Source: Pseudomonadota bacterium
GTDB lineage: Bacteria > Pseudomonadota > Gammaproteobacteria > Xanthomonadales > Rhodanobacteraceae
Assembly: GCA_025351555.1 (NCBI GenBank)
Contig: JANXVS010000576.1
Span: forward strand, 1-10,695
Direction of reading: 5' to 3'
Length of the DNA: 10,695 nucleotides
In this document: positions 1-7,141 of the stretch, piece after piece
Numbering within the stretch: position 1 is the first letter of the stretch
Layout of the letters: every line of letters starts with the position of its first letter
The notes under the pieces: model-generated
Seen by the model: the letters and a program-made list of their open reading frames with translations, nothing else
The model's database searches: none
What the model was told of the DNA's origin: nothing
Made by a program: the position numbers and the translations under genes

Positions 1-26
1 TTCGGCATTCCGCTGGGCTGACGGCG

Positions 27-32
27 TAGAAT
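27..32 (+). promoter_or_regulatory. Possible -10 box upstream of sdaA
   Basis: TAGAAT differs from the TATAAT consensus at one position and lies 29 bp before the sdaA start. No convincing -35 hexamer is visible at 16-18 bp upstream, and the window begins only 26 bases before it, so this is a weak call. A short AGAG at 51-54, seven bases before the ATG, is the only Shine-Dalgarno-like sequence. Confidence 0.3.
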
Positions 33-61
33 AGCGCGAGGCAATCGCACAGAGTTCGTTC

Positions 62-1444
62 ATGGCCGTCAGCGTCTTTGATCTGTTCAAAATCGGCATC
101 GGACCGTCGTCCTCGCATACGGTCGGGCCGATGCGCGCGTCTGCGCGTTTCGTGACGCGCTGGCTGGAGCAACGCGGCATTTTACACAATGTTGCACGCA
201 TCCGCGGCGAGCTGTTCGGTTCACTCGCGCACACCGGCCGTGGCCACGGCACCGACAAGGCAGTACTGTGCGGCTTCGAAGGCGAATGGCCGGACAAGAT
301 TGATCCCGACACGATTCCGGCGCGGCTTGCGCGCGTGCGCGGCGAAAAGAAAATCCGATTGCTCGGCAAGCACGAGATCGCGTTCGACGAAAAAACCGAT
401 CTAGTGTTCAACAAGCGCCAGAAACTGCCGTATCACTCCAACGGCATGCGCTTCACGGCATACGATGCGAGCGGTGCCGAACTGGCGACGCGCGATTACT
501 ATTCGGTCGGCGGCGGTTTCGTGGTCAATCACGATGATGCCGCGGAAGACAAAATCGTACCGGACACGACGCCGCTGCCCTACCCATTCCACAGCGGCGA
601 CCAGTTGCTGAAGATGTGCGCCGACTCCGGCAAGAACATTGCCCAGGTGATGCTGGAAAACGAAAAAGTCTGGCGCAGCGAGGCGGAAATCCGCTCTGGT
701 CTGTTGATCATCTGGAAAGCCATGCAGGATTGCCTGGCGCGCGGCACGCGCGAAAAAGGCGTGCTGCCGGGCGGTCTCAAGGTACAGCGGCGCGCGCCGA
801 GCATGCTGGCCGAGTTGCGCAATCAACCCGAAGCCTCGCTCAAGGATCCGCTGACGATACTGGATTGGGTAAACCTATACGCGCTCGCGGTCAACGAAGA
901 AAACGCTGCCGGCGGCCGTGTCGTTACCGCACCGACCAATGGCGCGGCCGGCATCATTCCGGCGGTGCTGCACTACTACTCGCGTTTCGTGCCCGGCGCG
1001 AACGAGCAAGGCGTGCTCGATTTTCTGCTCACCGCCGCGGCAATTGGAATTTTATACAAGGAGAACGCCTCGATCTCCGGCGCCGAAGTCGGCTGTCAGG
1101 GTGAAGTCGGCGTCGCTTGCTCGATGGCCGCCGGCGGCCTCACCGCCGCGCTCGGTGGCTCGGTGCTACAAGTGGAAAATGCCGCAGAAATCGGCATGGA
1201 ACACAACCTCGGCCTCACCTGCGATCCGATCGGCGGCCTGGTCCAGATCCCTTGCATCGAACGCAATGCCATGGGTTCGGTCAAGGCAATCAACGCCCAG
1301 CGCATGGCCATGCGCGGCGATGGCAAGCACCGCGTCAGCCTCGACAAAGTCATCAAGACCATGCGCGACACCGGACGCGACATGCAGGACAAGTACAAGG
1401 AAACGAGTCGCGGTGGGTTGGCGGTGAATGTGATCGAATGTTGA
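62..1444 (+). CDS. sdaA: L-serine ammonia-lyase (L-serine dehydratase), iron-sulfur type
   Basis: Deaminates L-serine to pyruvate and ammonia in the cytosol using an oxygen-sensitive [4Fe-4S] cluster. It is the single-chain form of 460 residues, with the N-terminal beta (ASB/ACT-like) domain fused to the C-terminal catalytic alpha domain, as in E. coli SdaA/SdaB. Visible signatures are the N-terminal GIGPSSSHT motif (about residues 12-20), the glycine-rich APTNGAAG (about residue 290) and the cluster region: GCQGE with Cys345, Cys353, CDPIGG with Cys387, and PCIERN with Cys398. The last residue is Cys460. In the crystallised Legionella enzyme the C-terminal cysteine reaches back to the cluster in the resting state, and this protein has the same ending. 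ATG at 62 fits the family N-terminus. The stop overlaps the start of the M23 gene, so the two are probably co-transcribed. Confidence 0.96.
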   Translation: MAVSVFDLFKIGIGPSSSHTVGPMRASARFVTRWLEQRGILHNVARIRGELFGSLAHTGRGHGTDKAVLCGFEGEWPDKIDPDTIPARLARVRGEKKIRLLGKHEIAFDEKTDLVFNKRQKLPYHSNGMRFTAYDASGAELATRDYYSVGGGFVVNHDDAAEDKIVPDTTPLPYPFHSGDQLLKMCADSGKNIAQVMLENEKVWRSEAEIRSGLLIIWKAMQDCLARGTREKGVLPGGLKVQRRAPSMLAELRNQPEASLKDPLTILDWVNLYALAVNEENAAGGRVVTAPTNGAAGIIPAVLHYYSRFVPGANEQGVLDFLLTAAAIGILYKENASISGAEVGCQGEVGVACSMAAGGLTAALGGSVLQVENAAEIGMEHNLGLTCDPIGGLVQIPCIERNAMGSVKAINAQRMAMRGDGKHRVSLDKVIKTMRDTGRDMQDKYKETSRGGLAVNVIEC

Positions 1445-2364
1445 AACATCTATGCTTTTTTATACTTTGTGCAGTCGTCTGCGGCAACGCCGACGCCAAG
1501 CACATGTATCAATACACCGATGCCCACGGCGTCGTGCATTTCACCGATGTAAAACCCGGCGACGATGTCACCGGAGTGAAATCCACTGTCGTTCGCACCG
1601 ACGCGCAACCGCTGATCCGCTTGCGCCAGGATGGCGCGGATGCGGATCGCAGCATGACCTTCGTCAATTCCGCAGGCGGCCCGGTCAGCGTGGATGTGTC
1701 CTTCGCACAAAGTTTGAATGTGAGCACCGAACCGCCGCTGCCGGCGCGCTTCGTGCTGCCGGCGAACAGCGAATCGCGCGTGCTGCGGGTGTTCGCCGGC
1801 GCTCCCAACGTCAGCTTCAGCTACAGTTTCAAGTACAGCTACATGCCGGGCGACTATCGCGCGCAGCACGACGACGCTGCGCGCTACCAGCTGCCGTTTT
1901 CCACGCGGCAGCAATTCGTCGTCGCCCAGGCGTTCGGCGGCAAGGCCAGTCATACCGACGCGCAAAACCACTATGCGGTGGATATCGTCATGCCGGTAGG
2001 CACGCCCGTGCTCGCCGCGCGCGATGGCGTGGTGATGACGGTCGACAGCGACTTCTATGGCACCGGGCTGGACATGGCCAAGTACGGCGACCGCGCGAAC
2101 AATATCCGTATCGTGCACAGCGATGGCACGATGGCCGTCTACGCGCATCTGCAACTGGAAAGCGCGCAGGTGCAGGTTGGCAGCCACGTGCATGCCGGGC
2201 AGGAACTCGCGCTATCCGGCGACACTGGTTATTCGAGCGGGCCGCATCTGCATTTCTGCGTGCAGGTCAATTCACGGATGGACTTGATCTCGGTGCCGTT
2301 CCAGTTCGTCGGCGCGGCCGGCGATTTCACCCCGGAACAGGGCATGCTGGTGGGCGGGCGCTGA
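1438..2364 (+). CDS. Secreted M23 (LytM/lysostaphin-type) peptidase with N-terminal DUF4124-like segment
   Basis: Predicted exported zinc endopeptidase acting on peptidoglycan cross-bridges in the periplasm, 308 residues. Residues 1-20 form a signal peptide with a likely type I cleavage after ADA; the cysteine at 15 is not in a lipobox. Just after it, the [14 protein letters not shown] stretch resembles the DUF4124 domain common in proteobacterial envelope proteins. A beta-rich middle region follows, then the M23 domain from about residue 155. Zinc ligands are His178 and Asp182 (HYAVD) and His272 (HLH); His237 (YAH) and His270 match the catalytic histidines. All key residues are present, so it looks active rather than a LytM-type activator. 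The ATG lies inside the last codons of sdaA (ATGTTGA overlap) without a strong Shine-Dalgarno, suggesting translational coupling. Its physiological substrate cannot be read from the sequence. Confidence 0.88.
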   Translation: MLKHLCFFILCAVVCGNADAKHMYQYTDAHGVVHFTDVKPGDDVTGVKSTVVRTDAQPLIRLRQDGADADRSMTFVNSAGGPVSVDVSFAQSLNVSTEPPLPARFVLPANSESRVLRVFAGAPNVSFSYSFKYSYMPGDYRAQHDDAARYQLPFSTRQQFVVAQAFGGKASHTDAQNHYAVDIVMPVGTPVLAARDGVVMTVDSDFYGTGLDMAKYGDRANNIRIVHSDGTMAVYAHLQLESAQVQVGSHVHAGQELALSGDTGYSSGPHLHFCVQVNSRMDLISVPFQFVGAAGDFTPEQGMLVGGR

Positions 2365-2407
2365 ACATCCTTACTGCGGACGACGACCTTCATCACCTTG
2401 CAATCCG

Positions 2408-2413
2408 TATAAT
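2408..2413 (+). promoter_or_regulatory. Perfect -10 box (TATAAT) for prfC
   Basis: An exact TATAAT lies 47 bp before the prfC ATG and is followed at once by a GC-rich discriminator (GCGCGGCCC). Expected transcription start is near 2420. The -35 position (about 2385-2390) reads GACCTT and is poor. A GC-rich discriminator is a known feature of promoters under stringent (ppGpp/DksA) control; that prfC is so controlled here is inference. A small CGGCC/GGCCG stem (2425-2429 with 2438-2442) falls in the predicted 5' leader. Confidence 0.6.
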
Positions 2414-2460
2414 GCGCGGCCCTGCGGCCTGACCCGTGGCCGACCGAGCTTGAGTTGTCA

Positions 2461-4065
2461 ATGTCCGAACATGACCTGACTGAAACCCAGCGCCGGCGCA
2501 CGTTTGCGATCATTTCGCACCCTGATGCCGGCAAGACCACACTGACGGAAAAGCTGCTGCTGTTCGGCGGCGCGATCCAGATGGCGGGCAGCGTGAAGTC
2601 GCGCAAGGCCACGCGCCATGCGACTTCCGACTGGATGGCGTTGGAAAAGGAACGCGGCATTTCGGTGACAAGTTCGGTGATGCAATTCCCGTACGAGGGC
2701 CGCATCATCAATCTGCTCGACACGCCCGGCCACGCGGACTTTTCCGAAGACACTTATCGCGTACTGACGGCGGTCGACTCGGCGCTGATGGTGATCGACT
2801 GCGCGAAAGGTGTCGAAGAACGCACGATCAAGTTGATGGACGTGTGCCGCCTGCGCGATACGCCGATCATGGCCTTCATCAACAAGCTCGATCGCGAGGG
2901 ACGCGCACCGATCGAATTGCTCGACGAAGTCGAGTCGGTGCTGCAAATCCAGTGCGCACCGATCACCTGGCCGATCGGCATGGGTTCGCGGCTCAGGGGC
3001 GTTTATCACCTGGCGACCGGCGAAGTGCATGTCTACGAACCCGGGCGCAATTTCACCCGCCAGGATTCCACAATTTATCCTTCGCTCGATGATCCGCAAC
3101 TTCAAGTGCGCATCGGCGTGGACGCGTTGAAGGAGTTGCGCGAAGAACTGGAACTGGTTGAAGGCGCATCGCATCCCTTCGACCCGGAAGCCTATCTTGC
3201 GGGCAAGCAGACACCCGTATTTTTCGGCTCGGCGGTGAACAATTTCGGCGTGCAGTTGCTGCTGGATTTCTTCGTCGAACATGCGCCGGGCCCACAAGCG
3301 CGCGCGACGACCACGCGCGAAATCGCACCCGACGAAGGAAAAATGACCGGCTTCGTATTCAAGATTCAGGCGAACATGGATCCGATGCACCGCGACCGCG
3401 TGGCCTTCATGCGCATCTGCTCCGGCCGCTTCGACGGCGGCATGAAAGCGCTGCACGTGCGCAGCGGCAAGGAAATGAAACTCGCGAACGCGCTGACCTT
3501 TATGGCTTCCGAACGCGAAATTGTCAGTACCGCATTTCCCGGCGACGTGATCGGCATCCATAACCACGGCACGATTTCGATCGGCGACACGTTCACGGAA
3601 GGCGAGGCATTGGCATTCACCGGCATTCCGAGTTTCGCGCCGGAACTATTCCGCCGCGCGCGCCTGCGCGATCCGCTGAAGATGAAGCAACTGCAGAAGG
3701 GCTTGGCGCAATTGTCTGAGGAAGGCGCGACCCAGTTCTTCCGCCCACTGATGTCGAATGACCTGATTCTTGGTGCCGTCGGCGTGCTGCAGTTCGACGT
3801 CGTCGCCTACCGATTGAAAGACGAATACAGCGTGGACTGCGCGTTCGAGAATGTCACCGTGATCACGGCGCGCTGGATTGCCTGCGCCGACGACAAGAAG
3901 CTTGCCGAGTTCCGCGAAAAAGCGGCGATGAATCTGGCCGTCGATGCAGCCGGCGAACTGGTCTATCTGGCGCCGTCACGGGTGAATCTGCAACTGACCC
4001 AGGAACGCTGGCCCGGTGTGACCTTTGCGGCGACGCGCGAGCACGCGAGCGCGATCGAGATCTGA
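2461..4065 (+). CDS. prfC: Peptide chain release factor 3 (RF3), translational GTPase
   Basis: GTPase that recycles RF1/RF2 from the ribosome after peptide release. The product has 534 residues, close to the 529 of E. coli RF3. GTPase motifs are in order: G1 at about 19-26 (SHPDAGKT, the RF3-type P-loop in place of GHVDHGKT), switch [10 protein letters not shown] at about 64-72, G3 DTPGH at 87-91, and G4 NKLD at 141-144. The C-terminal part carries the RF3-specific segments, for example [14 protein letters not shown] and [24 protein letters not shown] at 2461 is chosen because the protein then starts like other RF3s; an in-frame TTG at 2455 is possible. The Shine-Dalgarno is weak (TGAG at 2451-2454). 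It has its own promoter and stands alone on its strand, with the converging sigma block downstream. Confidence 0.97.
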   Translation: MSEHDLTETQRRRTFAIISHPDAGKTTLTEKLLLFGGAIQMAGSVKSRKATRHATSDWMALEKERGISVTSSVMQFPYEGRIINLLDTPGHADFSEDTYRVLTAVDSALMVIDCAKGVEERTIKLMDVCRLRDTPIMAFINKLDREGRAPIELLDEVESVLQIQCAPITWPIGMGSRLRGVYHLATGEVHVYEPGRNFTRQDSTIYPSLDDPQLQVRIGVDALKELREELELVEGASHPFDPEAYLAGKQTPVFFGSAVNNFGVQLLLDFFVEHAPGPQARATTTREIAPDEGKMTGFVFKIQANMDPMHRDRVAFMRICSGRFDGGMKALHVRSGKEMKLANALTFMASEREIVSTAFPGDVIGIHNHGTISIGDTFTEGEALAFTGIPSFAPELFRRARLRDPLKMKQLQKGLAQLSEEGATQFFRPLMSNDLILGAVGVLQFDVVAYRLKDEYSVDCAFENVTVITARWIACADDKKLAEFREKAAMNLAVDAAGELVYLAPSRVNLQLTQERWPGVTFAATREHASAIEI

Positions 4066-4076
4066 TCTCATCCCGC

Positions 4077-4106
4077 AAATAAAACGCCCGGCACGAAGCC
4101 GGGCGT
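4077..4106 (-). terminator. Rho-independent terminator of the minus-strand sigma block
   Basis: A perfect 9-bp stem (4084-4092 with 4098-4106) closes a 5-base loop. Read on the minus strand it is followed by TTTTATTTG, a good T-tract, and it comes 21 bp after the stop of the membrane-protein gene. On the plus strand no T-run follows directly, so it would serve prfC poorly, though the hairpin may still help end or stabilise that transcript. Confidence 0.85.
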
Positions 4107-4127
4107 CAGGCACAACGGATTTTGCGC

Positions 4128-4643
4128 TCAGCCGTCGTGGGATTTCGCGCTCGCATTGAAGATCTCATCGCTGCGGAATTCGCCGCGAAAAATCTCGTCG
4201 CTCGCTCCGCGGCGTTCGGCTGTGGCAACGGTGCCTTCGCTGAAACCCGCGAAAATACGATCCGGCGCCGGCACCCTCGCCAAGGGCGTAACAGGTGTCG
4301 GCGGGTTACCGTGATACCCGCCCCACACGACCACCGCGGCGACCACGGCGGCGGCCAGCGCCGCCACACTGCGCCGACGCCACGAACTGGAGGCAACACG
4401 GCGCGACGCAGCATGCCGCCGATGCGTGACTGTTTCATTGGCTTGGTTCAATGCGATCGCCAACTGTGCGCTCAGCGCTGCCGATTCGGGTTCCAAGTCG
4501 CGGCTGAAAGCCTGTAACTGGTCACGCGCCGGCGAATTGGCCGTTTGCGCGGCGAGTTGATCGGCGCTTGGCGCGCCTGCCTGATCGGCAAAACGGCGAT
4601 AAAGTTCGATCACGCTGGGTTTGTTCTTATTGGGATTACTCAT
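4128..4643 (-). CDS. Single-pass membrane protein, putative anti-sigma partner of the adjacent ECF sigma factor
   Basis: I do not recognise this 171-residue protein as a named family. It has a polar, Ala/Gln-rich N-terminal half without Cys (so no zinc-type anti-sigma HxxxCxxC), a basic stretch at about 75-91, one hydrophobic segment at about 92-108, and a short tail. Arg-rich residues before the membrane segment predict a cytoplasmic N-terminus and periplasmic tail, the usual topology of membrane anti-sigma factors. The tail repeats D-[RE]-I-F three times: residues 128-131, 149-152 and 159-162, the last two within a SDEIF...SDEIF near-duplicate. ATG at 4643 is chosen because GGAG lies 8 bases upstream; a TTG at 4655 is less likely. 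The ATG falls inside the end of the sigma gene (8-bp overlap), which strongly suggests coupled translation. The anti-sigma role rests on this gene pairing and topology, not on sequence similarity. Confidence 0.7.
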   Translation of the reverse strand: MSNPNKNKPSVIELYRRFADQAGAPSADQLAAQTANSPARDQLQAFSRDLEPESAALSAQLAIALNQANETVTHRRHAASRRVASSSWRRRSVAALAAAVVAAVVVWGGYHGNPPTPVTPLARVPAPDRIFAGFSEGTVATAERRGASDEIFRGEFRSDEIFNASAKSHDG

Positions 4644-5187
4644 CGAATTCTCCAAAACCTAGCTCTACAAGTCGCTCGCGCAGGGTCTGCATTCCGCGTT
4701 CGAGCAGCTTGCGCGCTGCTTCTTCCGAGGTGCCGCTCCGCTCGCCGATCTCGCGTGGCGTAAACCCTTGCAAATGCAGGGTTACCGCCTCACGCCGACG
4801 TTCCGGCAACTCCGCCAGACAGGCCGCGACACGTCCAAAATCCTGCGAACCGCCGGCATTTTGCTCGGGCCCCGCACGATGCTCGATCAACACCGCAGCG
4901 CTTTCTTCGCCCTCGTCGGGCAGAGGCTCGGCCGGGCGCGAATTGGCGGCGCGGATGGCGTCGATCACCGTCGACAACACCACTCTCTGTATATAAGACG
5001 TATGAAAGGCCGCATTCCGGTCACGTTCCAGCGCTTTCCACAGCCGGATGCGCACTTCCTGCTCGATATCGGCCGGGTCGATGCCGTGTTGGCCCAGCCC
5101 GTGACTCTCGATCAGGCGGCGTACCTTGGCCCCATATTCGGCCAAGAGGCCGTGCAGGCGGGCGCGCAGGGCGGGGTCAAGGCTCAC
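4636..5187 (-). CDS. ECF-type RNA polymerase sigma factor
   Basis: A 183-residue sigma-70 family protein with only regions 2 and 4, directing RNA polymerase to an unknown regulon. Region 2 spans about 18-82, with the typical DPADIEQEVRIRLWKAL core (37-53) and the VIDAIRAANSR end of region 2.4. A linker rich in acid and glycine (85-115) leads to region 4 at about 122-173: LPERRREAVTLHLQGFTPREIGERSG followed by the recognition helix EEAARKLLERGMQTLRE. The start is GTG at 5187; an in-frame stop at 5194-5196 rules out anything longer, and no ATG is available near the N-terminus. It begins 46 bp after the CBS-domain gene and overlaps the membrane-protein gene downstream. I cannot assign an ECF group or a target promoter from sequence alone. 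Confidence 0.88.
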   Translation of the reverse strand: MSLDPALRARLHGLLAEYGAKVRRLIESHGLGQHGIDPADIEQEVRIRLWKALERDRNAAFHTSYIQRVVLSTVIDAIRAANSRPAEPLPDEGEESAAVLIEHRAGPEQNAGGSQDFGRVAACLAELPERRREAVTLHLQGFTPREIGERSGTSEEAARKLLERGMQTLRERLVELGFGEFDE

Positions 5188-5233
5188 GAGTATTCACTTC
5201 GCGATCCTGAACAACGAATGTCGCGTCAATCTG

Positions 5234-5662
5234 TCAACCCGCGATATAGCGTTGTAAATGTTCGAGTTGTTCGGCCTGATCGTCGATCACCGCCTTGACC
5301 AGATCGCCGATCGACAGGACGCCGACGACCTTGCCGCCATCCATCACGGGCAGATGGCGTACGCGTTTTTCGGTGACCAGCTTCATGCAGTGGTTGACAC
5401 TGTCGCCCGGCCCTACCGTGAGCACGGCCGCCGTCATGATTTCGCGCACGGGCGTATCCGCCGACGAGCGACCCTTGAGAATGACCTTGCGCGCGTAGTC
5501 GCGCTCGGAAACGATGCCGACCAATTGGTCGCCATCCATCACTAGCAGGGCGCCGACGTATTTGTCGGCCATCATGCGGATCGCATCGAGCACGGGTTGA
5601 TCCGGCCCGGTTGAATGAATGGCCGCGGCCTTGCCTTCCAGCAAATGTTTGACCAATCGCAT
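5234..5662 (-). CDS. Tandem CBS-domain protein
   Basis: A 142-residue protein made almost entirely of two CBS motifs, about 8-63 and 74-131, forming one Bateman module. Diagnostic pieces are the GALLVMDGDQLVGIVSERDYARK turn-strand-helix (37-59) and RHLPVMDGGKVVGVLSIGDLVK (102-123). Such modules bind adenine nucleotides (AMP, ATP, NAD, SAM) and act as sensors; stand-alone versions have no assigned reaction. The start ATG at 5662 is preceded by AAGGAGG at 5-base spacing, the best ribosome binding site in the window, so this protein may be made in quantity. It sits 41 bp after the glycosyltransferase gene and 46 bp before the sigma gene, all on one strand. Ligand and partner are unknown. Confidence 0.9.
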   Translation of the reverse strand: MRLVKHLLEGKAAAIHSTGPDQPVLDAIRMMADKYVGALLVMDGDQLVGIVSERDYARKVILKGRSSADTPVREIMTAAVLTVGPGDSVNHCMKLVTEKRVRHLPVMDGGKVVGVLSIGDLVKAVIDDQAEQLEHLQRYIAG

Positions 5663-5703
5663 AACGCCTCCTTCGCACCAAGTGCGGGCTGCAGGCAACC
5701 ATT

Positions 5704-6672
5704 CTAGCGCGCTGTGGCGTCGCCCGGGTGAGATGGATCGAGCGATCCGGCGGCGTGATGTTCGTCGATCAAATACAATGGCCGCTGTTTGACTTCCATG
5801 TACAGGCGGCCAAGATATTCGCCGATCATTCCCAGCGCCATCAGCTGCACACCGCCAAGGAACAGGACGACCAGCATCAGCGTGGGATAGCCACGCACCG
5901 CGTCGCCATAGATCAAGGCCTTGCCGAGTACGAACAGGGCGAACACGAAGGCCAGCAGCGCGGTGAACACGCCAACATAGGTGGCGACCTTGAGCGGCGC
6001 GCCGGAAAACGAGGTGATGCCCTCGAGGGCGAAATTCCACAGTCGCCAATAGTTGAACTTGCTGCTGCCGGCAAAGCGCGCATCGCGTTCGTAGACCACC
6101 GCCTTTTGCCGATAGCCTAGCCAGGCGAACAAGCCCTTCATGAAACGCTGGCTTTCGCGCAGCCGCTTCAAAGCGTCAATCGCGCGCCGACTGAGCAGGC
6201 GAAAATCGCCGGTGTCGCGCGGTACTGGCGTGGAACTCAACCGCTCCATCACGCGATAGAACGCGGCGGAGGTGAATTTCTTCAGGCGGCTTTCACCAGC
6301 ACGGGTGGAGCGCGTGCCGTAGACGACGTCGTAGCCTTCGCGCCACCAGCGCACGAATTCCGGAATCAGCTCAGGCGGGTCTTGCAGATCGGCGTCGATC
6401 ACCACGACCGCGTCGGCATCGACATGATCCAGCCCCGCCGTCAGCGCCAGTTCCTTGCCGAAGTTGCGGCTGAGCTTGAGCGTGGCCACGCGCGCGTCGC
6501 CCGCGCGCAACGACTCCATCACGGCATACGTGTCGTCGCCGCTGCCATCGTCGACGTAGAGCACGTCGCTGGCCAGATCCAGCTGATCGAGCACGGCGAC
6601 AAGTCGCGCATGGAATTCGCGCAGGCTTTCACCTTCATTGTAGGCGGGCACGACGACGGTCAGATGGGACAT
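5704..6672 (-). CDS. Membrane-anchored family 2 glycosyltransferase (GtrB/ArnC/dolichyl-phosphate mannosyltransferase-like)
   Basis: Predicted to transfer a sugar from a nucleotide donor to polyprenyl (undecaprenyl) phosphate at the cytoplasmic face of the inner membrane. From the ATG at 6672 it has 322 residues. The GT-A domain begins LTVVVPAYNEGESL, contains the DDGSGDDT motif at 41-48, the metal-binding DAD at 93-95 with DLQDPPELI, and the RDTGDFRLLSRRA segment (152-164) typical of the GtrB/DPM1-like group. Two C-terminal membrane helices follow (about 228-250 and 263-285), then the usual GEYLGRLYMEVKQRPLY ending. A GTG at 6702 would add 10 residues, but its AGGA lies too close to the codon. 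The sugar and final acceptor cannot be told: no flippase or dedicated sugar-transfer partner lies beside it. Confidence 0.9.
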   Translation of the reverse strand: MSHLTVVVPAYNEGESLREFHARLVAVLDQLDLASDVLYVDDGSGDDTYAVMESLRAGDARVATLKLSRNFGKELALTAGLDHVDADAVVVIDADLQDPPELIPEFVRWWREGYDVVYGTRSTRAGESRLKKFTSAAFYRVMERLSSTPVPRDTGDFRLLSRRAIDALKRLRESQRFMKGLFAWLGYRQKAVVYERDARFAGSSKFNYWRLWNFALEGITSFSGAPLKVATYVGVFTALLAFVFALFVLGKALIYGDAVRGYPTLMLVVLFLGGVQLMALGMIGEYLGRLYMEVKQRPLYLIDEHHAAGSLDPSHPGDATAR

Positions 6673-6759
6673 ACGCACGATGACGAAACCGGAATGGCTC
6701 ACATCCTAGCCGAAAGCCCGTGGAGCGTGGAGCCGCGCCCAGATGACAGACGCTTGACA

Positions 6760-6765
6760 AGTATA
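6760..6765 (-). promoter_or_regulatory. Possible divergent -10 box for the glycosyltransferase gene
   Basis: Read on the minus strand this is TATACT, a fair -10, about 90 bp before the glycosyltransferase ATG. The -35 position 17 bp away reads TTCCGG and is weak. It lies partly inside the ArsR palindrome, so if real it might also feel ArsR. Offered as a possibility only. Confidence 0.25.
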
Positions 6766-6772
6766 AATTTAT
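6763..6772. promoter_or_regulatory. Perfect 10-bp palindrome in the arsR promoter spacer, candidate ArsR operator
   Basis: ATAAATTTAT is a perfect palindrome lying wholly between the -35 and -10 boxes of the arsR promoter. ArsR/SmtB dimers bind AT-rich inverted repeats overlapping their own promoters, so a repressor bound here would block RNA polymerase until As(III) releases it. The palindrome and its position are seen directly; the binding is inferred. Confidence 0.6.
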
Positions 6773-6790
6773 TTCTACAATTCCGGAATC

Positions 6791-7141
6791 ATGAAACCTT
6801 CTGTAGCGATCGATGCGCTCAAGGCGCTGGCCCACGCACATCGGCTGCAGGTATATCGCGTACTGGTGCAGGCCGGCGCGGACGGCCTCACAGTCGGCGC
6901 TTTGCAGAGCGCGACCGGCCATGCCGGCGCCACCCTGACCCATCATCTGAATGCATTGCGCCGGGCGGGCTTGGTCAACGATCGTCGCGACGGCCGCAGC
7001 ATCTGGTGCCGCGCCGACTATGCGCATATGAACGCCCTGCTCGCGTATCTCACCGAGAATTGCTGTGGCGGCAAGGATTGTGGACCAGTGAGCACATGCG
7101 CGCCGGCCCCGGCACGCGCGAAACGCAAGGCCCTTCCATGA
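6791..7141 (+). CDS. arsR: ArsR/SmtB-family metalloid-responsive repressor
   Basis: Small winged-helix repressor, 116 residues, expected to repress this operon until As(III) or Sb(III) binds. The HTH region runs from about 33 to 62, with HAGATLTHHLNALRRAGLV as recognition helix and following turn; the wing is NDRRDGRSIWCRAD (63-76). The classic CVCDL metal-binding motif of E. coli ArsR in helix 3 is absent (the segment reads GLTVGALQSATG). Instead Cys91, Cys92 and Cys97 form a CC-x4-C cluster at the C-terminal end, with Cys103 nearby, resembling the Acidithiobacillus ferrooxidans ArsR arrangement. The start is ATG at 6791 with almost no leader. The stop overlaps the arsC ATG (ATGA). Confidence 0.93.
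   Translation: MKPSVAIDALKALAHAHRLQVYRVLVQAGADGLTVGALQSATGHAGATLTHHLNALRRAGLVNDRRDGRSIWCRADYAHMNALLAYLTENCCGGKDCGPVSTCAPAPARAKRKALP

Larger units (their letters stand above)
6754..6781 (+). promoter_or_regulatory. arsR promoter (TTGACA - 16 bp - TACAAT)
   Basis: A consensus -35 TTGACA (6754-6759) and a one-mismatch -10 TACAAT (6776-6781) are separated by 16 bp. The predicted transcription start, about 7 bp after the -10, is near 6788, only about three bases before the arsR ATG at 6791. No upstream alternative -10 has a matching -35. The transcript would therefore be leaderless or nearly so, in keeping with the lack of a clear Shine-Dalgarno. Confidence 0.75.

Noticed and set aside
1-21. In-frame FGIPLG followed by TGA at the left edge, possibly the tail of an upstream gene.
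   Set aside because: Six codons are too few to identify or to distinguish from chance.
1452-2432. A 326-codon plus-strand frame overlapping the M23 peptidase gene.
   Set aside because: Arg-rich translation without motifs; the overlapping frame encodes a complete signal peptide and M23 domain.
2458-3567. A 369-codon open frame on the minus strand inside prfC.
   Set aside because: Antisense shadow of a certain gene; its His/Arg/Ala-rich translation has no recognisable domain, as expected in GC-rich DNA.
4084-4106. The hairpin as a strong terminator for prfC.
   Set aside because: No T-tract follows on the plus strand; the T-run is on the other side, serving the minus-strand genes.
5209-5237. 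A perfect TTGACA on the minus strand at the end of the CBS gene, as a sigma-gene promoter.
   Set aside because: The -10 position 16-18 bp downstream reads TTGTTC/GTTGTT, a poor match, and the element overlaps the CBS stop.
6382-7137. A long open stretch in frame with arsC that would extend it upstream by about 250 codons.
   Set aside because: It runs antisense to the glycosyltransferase and out of frame through arsR; the arsC P-loop and family length fix the ATG at 7138.
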